From: Serratia sp. FDAARGOS_506
GTDB lineage: Bacteria > Pseudomonadota > Gammaproteobacteria > Enterobacterales > Enterobacteriaceae
Assembly (NCBI RefSeq): GCF_003812745.1
Contig: NZ_CP033831.1
Span: forward strand, 2,542,001 to 2,606,000
Direction: 5' to 3'
DNA: 64,000 nt
The position numbers and the translations under genes are program-made. Within the stretch, counting starts at the first letter, position 1, and each line of letters starts with the position of its first letter. This document shows positions 37,831-45,923 of the stretch, one piece after another. The notes under the pieces were generated by a model, which made no database searches, was not told the origin of the DNA, and saw only the letters and a program-made list of their open reading frames with translations.

Positions 37831-38040
37831 ATGAGAGCGATAACCCGGCTTTATCCGTTGCATCACCAGCCTGACGAGCAACCGACGGAGCCTAAACACG
37901 TGGGGGAAACGGTGTTCGATTCTTCGCTGCATCCGGCGGACAGCGCCCAGCTCACCGCGCTGCATCAGCTTAGTAAGCATGAAGTAGCGCCGTCGTGGCG
38001 TGCGCGCCTGAGTGCGCTGTGGCGGAGGCTGTGCGCATGA
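37831..38040 (+). CDS. Unknown 69-residue protein, coupled to the next gene
   Basis: Not recognised. Begins MRAITRLYPLHHQPDEQPTE at ATG 37831 with a TAGGATC/GAGGG region upstream. It is hydrophilic, with a basic amphipathic C-terminal helix (APSWRARLSALWRRLCA). Its stop codon overlaps the start of the next gene (ATGA), so translation coupling is likely; that is the main support for it being a real gene. It lies between folD and the argU tRNA, a common insertion spot. Function unknown. Confidence 0.5.
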   Translation: MRAITRLYPLHHQPDEQPTEPKHVGETVFDSSLHPADSAQLTALHQLSKHEVAPSWRARLSALWRRLCA

Positions 38041-38357
38041 AGGGCTGCGCCTGGGCAGGCTGCATGCTGTTGCTGTTTTGGGCATCGGAGAGCCTGGCTT
38101 CTTTAAACAGCTCACGCCCTGACGCCACGCTGGGAAAAAGGGTGGCGGCGACCTGCAACGCGCGGGTGGTTGAGCGCGCCGATTGGAGCGACATCGCGGC
38201 GGTGGTGCAGTCCGCTCGCCTTTGCCGGTGGTGGGGTGACGGGCGGCAGTGGTCCGAGCGCGCGCCGGTTTACCTGGGCGTCGGCCTGGTTCGGCATCGC
38301 GGCGCCCGGCTGTCGGAAACCCTAGCCGCACGGGCGCTGGCGGAAAAAACGCCATAA
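38037..38357 (+). CDS. Unknown small exported protein
   Basis: Not recognised. 106 residues starting at the ATG that overlaps the previous stop codon. It has a signal peptide (MKGCAWAGCMLLLFWASESL, cleavage probably just after LAS), and the mature part has two cysteines (in AATCNARVV and ARLCRWWGDG) that could form one disulfide. I infer a small periplasmic or secreted protein that works with its coupled partner. The tRNA promoter begins 35 bp downstream. No similarity to a known family was spotted. Confidence 0.5.
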   Translation: MKGCAWAGCMLLLFWASESLASLNSSRPDATLGKRVAATCNARVVERADWSDIAAVVQSARLCRWWGDGRQWSERAPVYLGVGLVRHRGARLSETLAARALAEKTP

Positions 38358-38391
38358 AGCACGGCCGCCGCCGTCACGTCATGAAAAGGCA

Positions 38392-38419
38392 TTGACTCGT
38401 TAACCTCTGACCGTATAAT
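38392..38419 (+). promoter_or_regulatory. argU promoter
   Basis: TTGACT (38392-38397) and TATAAT (38414-38419) with a 16-bp spacer, 34 bp before the tRNA; a near-consensus sigma-70 promoter. Confidence 0.85.
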
Positions 38420-38453
38420 CCCAACCCGCAGCCGCAGGTTGCCGCATCTCAAT

Positions 38454-38530
38454 GCGCCCTTAGCTCAGTTGGATAGAGCAACGGCCTTCTAAGCCGTAGG
38501 TCATAGGTTCGAATCCTATAGGGCGTGCCA
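38454..38530 (+). tRNA. argU: tRNA-Arg (TCT anticodon)
   Basis: 77-nt tRNA including an encoded CCA. The acceptor arm GCGCCCT pairs with AGGGCGT (G-U at the end), the anticodon loop reads CTTCTAA with anticodon TCT, and the T-arm has GGTTCGAATCC. It reads the rare AGA codon. In E. coli argU sits beside the folD region and hosts a prophage; no integrase gene is seen beside it here. Confidence 0.97.
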
Positions 38531-38662
38531 TTACTCCCTTGATTTTCATCCCCACACGTGTTCCCTCAAAAACTCGATTGCGTAACCCATACGCCCGTTG
38601 GCTGGCTGCTGAGCGTCGTGCTATGTTCATGCGCTAACTTTCAGTCAGTTGCAGAGTGAAAA

Positions 38663-38989
38663 ATGCAAAGCTTATTCGTTTACGGCACCCTGGGGCCGGG
38701 CAGACCCAACGCGCACATTATGGAAGCCATCGGCGGCAGCTGGGAAGAAGGCAGCGTTGGCGGATCGCTGCTTAACGAAGGCTGGGGCGCCGAGATGGGC
38801 TACCCAGGCATCGTGTTGGATAACAGCGGAAATCGGGTGAATGGTTTTCTGTTCCGTTCAGCTAATCTCGTCAACCACTGGCCGACTCTCGATGCGTTCG
38901 AAGGCGAGGGGTATGAACGGGTAGCGGTCAGCGTCACCACCGCCGGCGGCGAAACCGTCGATTCGTTTATCTACATGTTGAAGAAATGA
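38663..38989 (+). CDS. Gamma-glutamylcyclotransferase-like (AIG2/YtfP) protein
   Basis: 108 residues of the gamma-glutamyl cyclotransferase/AIG2 fold. The N-terminal substrate loop VYGTLGPGRPN and the DAFEGEGYERV segment with the catalytic glutamate are visible. Related proteins cleave gamma-glutamyl dipeptides or amines, but the substrate is not known for this branch. It stands alone downstream of argU. Confidence 0.85.
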   Translation: MQSLFVYGTLGPGRPNAHIMEAIGGSWEEGSVGGSLLNEGWGAEMGYPGIVLDNSGNRVNGFLFRSANLVNHWPTLDAFEGEGYERVAVSVTTAGGETVDSFIYMLKK

Positions 38990-39097
38990 TATGAGCCGCC
39001 TCGCCGAGTGGGTGCGAGGCGCTTGACCCGCCGGCAATTGAACTTTCGTTTATTTTGCCGCGCTACAATAGGCGAAAATTTCCCCATGGAGCCTATC

Positions 39098-39241
39098 GTG
39101 CGCAAATCCAGATTCTTTCTCGTGACCTTGCTGTGCCTGTGCGCCGCCGCTGTGCTGTATGTCATGGCATACCGGGCGCTGGGGCATTATCTCAGCGACG
39201 GCGAGAAGGCCTACCCGGATATCAGCGTTGAAATCCGCTGA
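39098..39241 (+). CDS. Unknown small single-pass membrane protein
   Basis: Not recognised. 47 residues from GTG 39098, which has GGAG six bases upstream; ATG 39086 in the same frame would give 51 residues with a weaker ribosome site. A basic MRKSR start is followed by one hydrophobic helix (FFLVTLLCLCAAAVLYVMAY) and a short acidic tail. Probably an inner-membrane small protein. It is confined between two other genes on the same strand. Confidence 0.5.
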   Translation: MRKSRFFLVTLLCLCAAAVLYVMAYRALGHYLSDGEKAYPDISVEIR

Positions 39242-39366
39242 AGGCCGTGCGCCGCGGCGGTGATTGCGCCGACTTTTTCACACTGATTTACCCGCCATTT
39301 ACCCGCCGTCAGCAATGATGACGCAGCGTCTCCACACTGTGTGGTTCTTTTTGGCGGAATGCGGTT

Positions 39367-40917
39367 ATGTCACTGCAACAGGTATCGAATGTCTCCTTGA
39401 GCAACAACGGCTTAAAGGGCATCGGTTACAAACATTACGCGTTGGCGATCGTGGCGTTTTCGGCGATCGTGCGGTTTATTTCCTTAACGGATCGGTACTT
39501 TTGGTGTGATGAAGCCTCCAGCGTGCTGACCAGCCGCTATGATGTGGGCGCTTTGCTGTACCACGCCTCCTTCGATGTTCACCCGCCGCTTTATTACCTG
39601 TTGCTGCATGGCTGGATGGTGCTGTTTGGCGACAGCATCATGGCGGCCCGTTCGCTGAGCCTGGTGTTCGGCGTGGCGACGGTGGCGCTGGCGATGCGCT
39701 TTACCCGGTGGTTGGCTAACGAGCGGGCGGCGCTGATAACGGGATGGCTGATGGCAATCATGCCGATGGCGGTGCGTTACAGCCAGGAGGCGCGGATGTA
39801 TGCGCTGATGGGGTTGCTGGCGATCGCCGCCGCCATGGTGTTGGCGAAGTGGCTGAAAACGCCGGATAACCGCCGCTATCTGGCGCTGTATGCGCTGCTG
39901 ATGACGCTGAGTTTTTATACCCATTACTTCACTATTTTCACGCTGATCGCTCACTGGCTGGTGGTGTTGGTGCTATCGTGCCGCCGCGAAGGCGTAAGTT
40001 ACATCAAGCAGCCGGCGTGGTGGCTGGCCAATGCAGCCATCGGTGTGGCCTACATTCCTTGGCTGCTGGTGCTGTTCAATCTGTTGGCGCATATCGCCGA
40101 ACTGCGGGTCGGTGGCGACGTCGGTTGGATCCCTCAGGTTACCTGGCGCGATCTGCCGGCGATGTACTGGCGATTTTTTACCGGCGATGATGGCGGCAAT
40201 TACCCGGCGGCTATTCTCTGGCTGCTGCCCGCGATGTTTGTCGCGTTGTGCGCGCTGCTGCTGAAACGGCGCGCGATGCCAAGGACATTCTCGCTGCTGC
40301 TGCTTGGCGGTATTCTGATCCCGGTAACGCTGGTATTCGCCATTTCCTGGCGCACGCCGCTGTTTGTCGATCGCTACCTCTATTCCGCCGCGCTCGGCAT
40401 TCCGCTGGTGTTGGGCGTGCTGATTGCCGGAACGAAAAGCCGGGTGCGCGGGATCTCTTTGCTGTTGTTCTTCAGCCTGCTGTTCGGCTGCGGCGTGCGT
40501 AACGACTACCCGGTCGAGAAAGATGAGTTCAAGGTGATGGTGCACTATATCAACAGCCACTATCAGCCTAACGATGCGGTGGTGGTCAGCAACATGTTCA
40601 ACTACCTGAGCTACGTGTATTACAACAAGAAGGGCTATCGCGCTTTGCTGTATACCCCGGCCAGGCCCAACGGCATTTCGGGTAAGCCTAATGCCTATGG
40701 CTTCGGCACCTTCTTCCACGATCGGGCGGCGCAGACCTATGTCGATAAGCTCAGCGTTTTATCGCAAGGCCATCGCCGGGTCTGGCTGGTCAGCGGCGGG
40801 GATTTCAATCAGGATTTCGGCCGTTCGCCGCCGGGGTGGGTCAATACCGGCACCTTCAAGAGCGGCGGTTTCGAATCGCGCCTGTTCGTGGTGCGCGACA
40901 CCAAAACGGCGCGTTGA
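39367..40917 (+). CDS. GT39-like membrane glycosyltransferase
   Basis: 516-residue integral membrane protein with about ten transmembrane helices. The early acidic loop YFWCDEASS and the following SFDVHPPLYYLLLH segment are typical of the PMT/ArnT-like (GT-C, GT39) glycosyltransferases that use polyprenyl-phosphate sugars. The C-terminal 130 residues are a soluble periplasmic domain. Sugar and acceptor are unknown, and no other glycan gene is adjacent. A terminator follows at 41074. Confidence 0.8.
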   Translation: MSLQQVSNVSLSNNGLKGIGYKHYALAIVAFSAIVRFISLTDRYFWCDEASSVLTSRYDVGALLYHASFDVHPPLYYLLLHGWMVLFGDSIMAARSLSLVFGVATVALAMRFTRWLANERAALITGWLMAIMPMAVRYSQEARMYALMGLLAIAAAMVLAKWLKTPDNRRYLALYALLMTLSFYTHYFTIFTLIAHWLVVLVLSCRREGVSYIKQPAWWLANAAIGVAYIPWLLVLFNLLAHIAELRVGGDVGWIPQVTWRDLPAMYWRFFTGDDGGNYPAAILWLLPAMFVALCALLLKRRAMPRTFSLLLLGGILIPVTLVFAISWRTPLFVDRYLYSAALGIPLVLGVLIAGTKSRVRGISLLLFFSLLFGCGVRNDYPVEKDEFKVMVHYINSHYQPNDAVVVSNMFNYLSYVYYNKKGYRALLYTPARPNGISGKPNAYGFGTFFHDRAAQTYVDKLSVLSQGHRRVWLVSGGDFNQDFGRSPPGWVNTGTFKSGGFESRLFVVRDTKTAR

Positions 40918-41240
40918 GCGAAATGTCATATTTCCCATTAGGCGTTACATCTGACCGAGCAAACTTACGCGGGGATGACAGTTCTATACATTGGGATTGG
41001 TACTGTAGCTCTACCCGATGATGTTGTGTGTTATCCATTCCCTGTAGTGTATTACCCCATCCCTGTTAAGTTTATCCCGCCTTGCGCGGGATTTTTTTTA
41101 TCTGCGCTGCCGGATGGCGTAACGCGATTTTTTTGAATAACACCGTCAGTTTTATTCGGTATTCAGCCGTTGCGCGCTTGATTAGATTGAACGCGAGAGG
41201 GGCGCCGTCGGCGCCTGTGTGCAATGAGTGGAGAATTTCT
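40918..41240. other. Intergenic region after the GT39-like gene
   Basis: 323 bases without a supported gene. It holds the terminator at 41074-41099 and, presumably in the remaining 140 bases, the promoter of the flavodoxin-like gene. I see no other structure. Confidence 0.6.
41074..41099 (+). terminator. Intrinsic terminator after the GT39-like gene
   Basis: ATCCCGC and GCGGGAT form a 7-bp stem with a five-base loop, followed by eight T. Confidence 0.85.
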
Positions 41241-41792
41241 ATGGCGAAGACAGTAGTGGTGTTTCATTCCGGCTACGGCCATACCGAGCGTTTGGCGAAA
41301 GTGGTGGCGGAAGGCGCCGGGGCGGAGCTGATCGCCATCGATCAGAACGGTGATATCAGCGACGAAGCCTGGCAGACGCTGGATGAGGCGGACGCCATCA
41401 TCTTTGGTTCGCCGACCTATATGGGTGGCCCATCCTGGCAGTTCAAGAAATTCGCCGACGCCAGCTCTAAGGCTTGGTTCGGCCGCAAGTGGCAGGACAA
41501 AGTGTTCGGCGGCTTTACCAACAGCGCCAGCTTGAACGGAGACAAGCAGGTAACGTTGATCGCGCTGCAGACGTTGGCTTCGCAACACGGCGGCCTGTGG
41601 GTCAGCCTGGGGCTGCTGCCGGCCAACACCAAATCGGCGCAGCGCACCGACGTCAATAACCTGGGCGGTTCGGTGGGGCTGCTGGTGCAGACCCCGGCGG
41701 ATGCCGGCGTGGATGAGATGCTGTCGGGCGATCTGGCGACCGCCAAGCTCTATGGCCAGCGCGTAGCGGGTTTTGCCGCCAAACTGGCGTAA
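41241..41792 (+). CDS. Flavodoxin-like NAD(P)H:quinone oxidoreductase (WrbA-like)
   Basis: 183 residues, flavodoxin fold. The FMN phosphate loop is HSGYGHTERLA near residues 9-19, and GSPTYMGGPSWQFKKFAD and the FGGFTNSAS segment match the WrbA/NAD(P)H:quinone oxidoreductase group, which carries out two-electron quinone reduction. It is slightly shorter than E. coli WrbA (198). The frame is open upstream, but ATG 41241 has TGGAG before it and starts the beta strand. Stands alone. Confidence 0.85.
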   Translation: MAKTVVVFHSGYGHTERLAKVVAEGAGAELIAIDQNGDISDEAWQTLDEADAIIFGSPTYMGGPSWQFKKFADASSKAWFGRKWQDKVFGGFTNSASLNGDKQVTLIALQTLASQHGGLWVSLGLLPANTKSAQRTDVNNLGGSVGLLVQTPADAGVDEMLSGDLATAKLYGQRVAGFAAKLA

Positions 41793-41872
41793 GATCTTCC
41801 GTGCGGATGGGGCGCTGACGCGGCTGAACGGATGCCGCGTTCATTTTCTCTGCACAATTGGTGTATAAGCTG

Positions 41873-41947
41873 CGAAATGTTATTAGCCTGCTTGGGCTAA
41901 CACTGCATTTCGTACAAATATTCCCGGTTCCTAGGCCGGGTTTTTTG
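41873..41947 (+). ncRNA. Candidate small RNA 1
   Basis: About 75 nt. A double hairpin (CGAAATG/CATTTCG enclosing TTAGCC/GGCTAA) is followed by a single-stranded stretch and a terminator (CCCGG/CCGGG then six T). TATAAG at 41864-41869 would start transcription at the first hairpin; the -35 (TTCATT) is weak. No known RNA was recognised. It could also be only the terminator of the upstream gene. Confidence 0.45.
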
Positions 41948-41949
41948 TT

Positions 41950-41982
41950 GCTAAGGTCCGCTTAAGCTTTCACCGCTATACT
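41950..41982 (+). promoter_or_regulatory. Promoter candidate with a PmrA-like box
   Basis: GCTAAG-N5-CTTAAG (41950-41966) resembles the PmrA/BasR direct repeat CTTAAT-N5-CTTAAT, with a degenerate first half. Exactly ten bases separate it from TATACT (41977-41982), the same distance as in the better site at 53665-53697. Confidence 0.35.
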
Positions 41983-41988
41983 GCGCGG

Positions 41989-42075
41989 CAGCACGGGCAT
42001 GCAATGCATGGCTGTGTCGTAACTGTCGATTTGCTGTTGTTCAAGCAAGCCCGCGCTATATGCGGGCTTTTTTTG
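41989..42075 (+). ncRNA. Candidate small RNA 2
   Basis: About 87 nt between the TATACT -10 box and a strong terminator (AAGCCCGC/GCGGGCTT, seven-base loop, seven T). The body contains GCATGCAATGCATG, itself partly self-complementary, and a U/G-rich linker. There is no ORF with a ribosome site. Not recognised as a known RNA. Confidence 0.45.
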
Positions 42076-42410
42076 GGTTGTTATTGCACGGACGACCCAG
42101 TTGCAGGAAAATAATCGCGTAGTTATTCAAACATTATTCAATGACCAATAACCACAAGCTTATTAATGTAATTAACGCCGTCGGCGGCCTATTACGCTAT
42201 GCGCTATGCTGACAGCAGAGTTGGCATTATTTGCTAACGCTGTGCGGCGATCCCGCCGCGGATGCATGAGGCTAAGAAAAGTCTGTTAATTAAATGTTAA
42301 TGTTTTTTATTATTGATTTGTCTGGCTTTTTTGGTTGAAATCCGAGTTGATTATCCCTCACTGGCCGGGCGAGAGAGTATGCACATTATTATTCTGGTTA
42401 TTAGCAAAAT

Positions 42411-43871
42411 ATGGGCGAGGCGATGAACGCCAGAATAAACGCCAGGCATGGCCTGCCGCTAACGGTTCAGCTGATCAATCTTTTCATGCTGGCCTTTTTA
42501 CTTTCCCTGGTGGGTATTCTTAGCCGGCCGATTGGCTCGCTTTCCTTATTTTGGCCGGTGAATGCGATTCTGCTTGGCCTGCTGTTGCGCAAACCCGTTT
42601 ACGCCACGCCGCTTGGCTGGTTCACCACCTATCTGGGCATGGTCGCCGCCGATCTCAGCACCGGCGAAGGCTGGTCTCTGGCGCTGTGGCTGAACGCCTG
42701 CAACATGTCGCTGATCGCCGTCGGTTACGGCATCATGCTGATGCTGCCCCAATCTCAACGGCGCATGGGCAAACCCCAGGCGATACTCTATATGTTCAGC
42801 GCCAGTCTGGCCGGCGCGGCGGTGGCGTCGACGCTGTCGGTGCTACGCAACGACAGCCTGTATAACAACACGGTCGTGGTTGCCTGGCTGGCCTGGTTTA
42901 GCGAGCAGTTCTCGACGACCTTGCTGCTGTTGCCGGTGCTGATGGCGGCGCCGCGGCTGAAGCAACTGTTGCGCATGCAGGTGCGTTGGCGTTTGAAAGG
43001 TTGCCTGCCGCTGCTGGCGCTACTGCTATCGCTGGCGTTCAGCGTCTATATCGGCGGGCCGGGCGCTATCGCCTTCCCGATCCCGGCATTGCTGTGGTGC
43101 GCGGTGCGCTACCAGCTGTTCCCCGTGACGTTGCTGACGCTGTTGACCGGCATGACCGAGATCAGCAGCATTTCCGCTAACCTGGTGCTGTATGAAACGC
43201 CGAACAATCATAACGCCTTCCTCGATACGCTGATGTCCGCCCGATTGGGCATCGCCATGCTGGTGATGGGCCCGCTGATCCTTGCCAGCTCTATCGCTGC
43301 CAACCGCAAGCTGATGCGGCGTCTGGAGCACAGTGCCAACCACGATTTTCTGACCGGGGTGCTGGCGCGCAGCGCGATGACGCGCAAAGCGGGCGAACTG
43401 TTGGAGCATAAGCACCGCTCCAAAGAGGCGGTGTCGCTCCTGCTGATCGATATCGACTATTTCAAGCAGATCAACGATACGCACGGCCACAGCGCCGGCG
43501 ATCAGGTTTTGGCGTCGTTCGCGCACATCGTGCGGCGCGAGCTGCGCCACGATCAGCTGTTCGGCCGCTTGGGCGGGGAAGAGTTCGCCATCATGCTGCC
43601 GCGCGCGCTGGCGGCGCAGGGCGTGGCGCTGGGGGAACATCTGCGCCGGCTGGTGGAGCAGACGGAGCTGCAGGCGGAAGGTAATCAGACCTTGAAAATC
43701 ACCATCAGCGTCGGCGTCGCCAGCCTGGCGATGAAAGAGGTGAAATCGCTGGAGCAACTGATGAATATGGCGGATATCGCGCTGTATCGCGCCAAGTCTC
43801 AGGGGCGTAATCGGGTGGAGTCGTTCAACGTGGTGAACGGCAACAGCGTCGAGCATATCCTGTTCCGTTAG
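42411..43871 (+). CDS. MASE1-GGDEF diguanylate cyclase
   Basis: Predicted inner-membrane enzyme making cyclic di-GMP. The first 295 residues form about eight transmembrane helices resembling a MASE1 sensor domain (SLSLFWPVNAILLGLLLRKP). The GGDEF domain follows from about residue 305; the active motif is GGEEF (388-392), so catalysis should be possible. The allosteric inhibitory site expected five residues upstream reads RHDQ, not RxxD, so product inhibition may be lost. ATG 42423 is an alternative start. It stands alone after a long regulatory region. Confidence 0.9.
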   Translation: MGEAMNARINARHGLPLTVQLINLFMLAFLLSLVGILSRPIGSLSLFWPVNAILLGLLLRKPVYATPLGWFTTYLGMVAADLSTGEGWSLALWLNACNMSLIAVGYGIMLMLPQSQRRMGKPQAILYMFSASLAGAAVASTLSVLRNDSLYNNTVVVAWLAWFSEQFSTTLLLLPVLMAAPRLKQLLRMQVRWRLKGCLPLLALLLSLAFSVYIGGPGAIAFPIPALLWCAVRYQLFPVTLLTLLTGMTEISSISANLVLYETPNNHNAFLDTLMSARLGIAMLVMGPLILASSIAANRKLMRRLEHSANHDFLTGVLARSAMTRKAGELLEHKHRSKEAVSLLLIDIDYFKQINDTHGHSAGDQVLASFAHIVRRELRHDQLFGRLGGEEFAIMLPRALAAQGVALGEHLRRLVEQTELQAEGNQTLKITISVGVASLAMKEVKSLEQLMNMADIALYRAKSQGRNRVESFNVVNGNSVEHILFR

Positions 43872-43895
43872 GGCTCGACGCGGGGCAAGCGGCGC

Positions 43896-44375
43896 TTACA
43901 GGCTTTTCAACGCCTTGATGGTCTCATCCATATCGATCTCGTGCTCGGAGAAGGTATGGGTGGTGTTCTGGAAGGTGGTGATGGTCAGCATGCGCAGCGT
44001 TTGCATGGTCTGCGCCTGGTCTTCTGACTGCGGGCGAATGCGGTTCATCAGCAGGCCGACCGACAGCACGGTGTTCTCTTTATCCACGTCGGCTTTGACC
44101 GGCACTTCCTTGGTGAAGGTATTGAAAGACTTGATGCTGGTGATCTTGATTCTTTCGTTGGCGATGATGATGTATTTGCTGGGCGCCAACACTTTGACCG
44201 CATAAGCCGACGGGCCTTTGGTGTTGTTGGTCGGTTCGAAAGTCACCGCCGCGTTTTTCTTAATCAGCTCCGGGTTCTGCACTTTAATCACGTGAAAATA
44301 ACGATTTTCTCCGTTCTCGTCGGTAATAAAGCCGAAGCCTTTGTCTTCAAAAAAAGTCGTTATCTTGCCGTTCAT
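43896..44375 (-). CDS. Cold-shock-domain protein with C-terminal extension
   Basis: 159 residues. The first 65 are a cold-shock (OB-fold) domain: MNGKITTFFEDKGFGFITDE carries the RNP-1 motif KGFGFI, while RNP-2 reads RYFHVI instead of the usual VFVHFS. The remaining 95 residues are a conserved-looking alpha/beta region without a recognised family (SKYIIIANERIKITSIKSF, later TITTFQNTTHTFSEHEIDM). It should bind single-stranded RNA or DNA; its role is unknown. Convergent with the cyclase gene. Start ATG 44375 gives the normal cold-shock N-terminus. Confidence 0.8.
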   Translation of the reverse strand: MNGKITTFFEDKGFGFITDENGENRYFHVIKVQNPELIKKNAAVTFEPTNNTKGPSAYAVKVLAPSKYIIIANERIKITSIKSFNTFTKEVPVKADVDKENTVLSVGLLMNRIRPQSEDQAQTMQTLRMLTITTFQNTTHTFSEHEIDMDETIKALKSL

Positions 44376-44541
44376 CGCTATTCTCACAAAAGGGTTCAAT
44401 ACAGCGCTTATGATAGCGCGGAATGCCTTGCAGCGACAGATTGCGCGGGCGGCATTTAGTCATGCGATAACGGCATTTAGCGGCTTTCCCCCCACATGCT
44501 ATGTTCAGGCTGACTTCATTCAATGCGAAAAAGGAATATCG

Positions 44542-45051
44542 ATGGGCATCAAACGTCTCAATCACGCCGTGCTGTATGTCAGCGACGTGCGGCAGAGCGC
44601 CGACTTTTATCATCAGGTGTTGGGGTTCAAGCTGAAGCCGTCCGACAGCCCCGATCGGGCGGTGTTTACCCAGGCCGCCGATTCGGATAACGATCACGAT
44701 TTGGCGTTGTTCAGCAAGAACCTGGGCCAGCAGCGCGCCGGGGTATTTCGCGCCAACAGCGAGCCGCCGGCGGAGCATGAGCCTCCGGCCGGGCTGTACC
44801 ATCTGGCCTGGGAAGTGGACAGCCTGGAAGAGCTGGAGCGCATTCGTCACCAGCTGGCCGAACGCGGCATTCTCGGGCTGGAAGAGGATCACGGTGTGCA
44901 CAAAAGCATTTATGGCCATGATCCGGATGGGCTGCTGTTCGAGGTGACCTGGTTTATTCCCCCGGCTTTACTGACCGAAGAGGACAAAAACCAGCAGGGG
45001 ATCCGCCCGCTGGATTTCGCCGCCGAGAAGCGGCGTTTCGCCGGCCTGTAG
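44542..45051 (+). CDS. VOC-family (glyoxalase/dioxygenase-like) protein
   Basis: 169 residues of the vicinal-oxygen-chelate fold, with two beta-alpha-beta-beta-beta modules. Likely metal ligands are His8 (RLNHAVLYV), His in GLYHLAWEV and Glu in GLLFEVTWF. It resembles CatE-like catechol 2,3-dioxygenases and fosfomycin/glyoxalase relatives; the substrate cannot be assigned. AAGGA lies upstream of ATG 44542. Confidence 0.83.
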   Translation: MGIKRLNHAVLYVSDVRQSADFYHQVLGFKLKPSDSPDRAVFTQAADSDNDHDLALFSKNLGQQRAGVFRANSEPPAEHEPPAGLYHLAWEVDSLEELERIRHQLAERGILGLEEDHGVHKSIYGHDPDGLLFEVTWFIPPALLTEEDKNQQGIRPLDFAAEKRRFAGL

Positions 45052-45086
45052 GGGCTCAGATGCGGGGCGCCGCGGCGCCCCGACGA

Positions 45087-45914
45087 TCACAGCACTTTGT
45101 TGAGGAAGTTTACGGTGCGCGGATGCTGCGGCTGAGCCAGCACTTGCCTGGCGTCGCCCTGTTCGACGATCTGCCCATCGACCATAAACACCACCCGATC
45201 CGCCGCTTCGCGTGCAAAGCCGATTTCATGCGTGACCACCACCAGCGTGACGCCCAGATCCGCCAACCCCTTAATCACGTCCAGCACTTCGCCGACCAGC
45301 TCGGGATCGAGCGCGGAGGTCGGTTCGTCGAACAGGATCACCTTCGGGTTTAGTGCCAGCGCCCGTGCGATGGCGATGCGCTGCTGTTGGCCGCCGGAGA
45401 GGTGGCGAGGGTAGGCGTCCGCCTTGTGGCGCAGCCCGACGGTATCAAGCAGCTCATAGGCTACCGTTTTCGCGCGCTCGCGGGAGTGGATCTTGTGCAC
45501 CACCGGCGCTTCGATGATGTTTTCCAACACCGTCAGGTGCGGGAACAGGTTGAAATTCTGGAACACGTAGCCGACGTTGATGCGTTGCCGAAGGATGGCC
45601 TTTTCCTTCAGCTCATACAGTCGGTTGCCCTTGCGGCGGTAGCCGACGTAGTCGCCGTCGATGCGGATAAAGCCTTCATCCACGCGCTCCAGGTGGTTGA
45701 TCGCCCGCAGCAGCGTCGATTTGCCGGAGCCGGAAGGGCCGAGGATCACGGTCACGGTGCCTGGCTGCAGCGTCAGGCTGACGTCGTCCAGCGCCTTGTG
45801 TTTGCCGAAGAATTTGCTGACGTTGCTGATTTCGATCAGGCCGCGCGCCGGCACCGGGGTGAGATTGCGCGCAGGCTGCTCGGGCAAGGCGTAATAATCA
45901 ATGGCTTCAGACAT
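45087..45914 (-). CDS. Amino-acid ABC transporter ATPase (TcyN/YxeO-like)
   Basis: 275-residue ATPase of the polar amino-acid uptake group. Walker [10 protein letters not shown], the signature [15 protein letters not shown], and Walker [13 protein letters not shown] are intact. A 30-residue N-terminal extension precedes the domain. It is the last gene of a minus-strand cluster with permease, acetyltransferase, binding protein and monooxygenase. By gene content I infer uptake of an S-substituted cysteine. Confidence 0.9.
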   Translation of the reverse strand: MSEAIDYYALPEQPARNLTPVPARGLIEISNVSKFFGKHKALDDVSLTLQPGTVTVILGPSGSGKSTLLRAINHLERVDEGFIRIDGDYVGYRRKGNRLYELKEKAILRQRINVGYVFQNFNLFPHLTVLENIIEAPVVHKIHSRERAKTVAYELLDTVGLRHKADAYPRHLSGGQQQRIAIARALALNPKVILFDEPTSALDPELVGEVLDVIKGLADLGVTLVVVTHEIGFAREAADRVVFMVDGQIVEQGDARQVLAQPQHPRTVNFLNKVL

Positions 45915-45923
45915 GCGGGTCTC

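Larger units (their letters stand above)
41793..42410. other. Intergenic region with two small-RNA candidates
   Basis: 618 bases without a protein gene. The first half has two consecutive structured segments that each end in an intrinsic terminator and are listed separately. The second half (42080-42410) is AT-rich, with a small hairpin at GCGGCGATCCCGCCGC, and must hold the promoter of the diguanylate cyclase gene. Confidence 0.65.

Noticed and set aside
38454-38662. Possible genomic island with attachment site at argU
   Set aside because: No integrase gene and no repeat of the tRNA 3' end was found nearby; flanking genes are only a few small ORFs.
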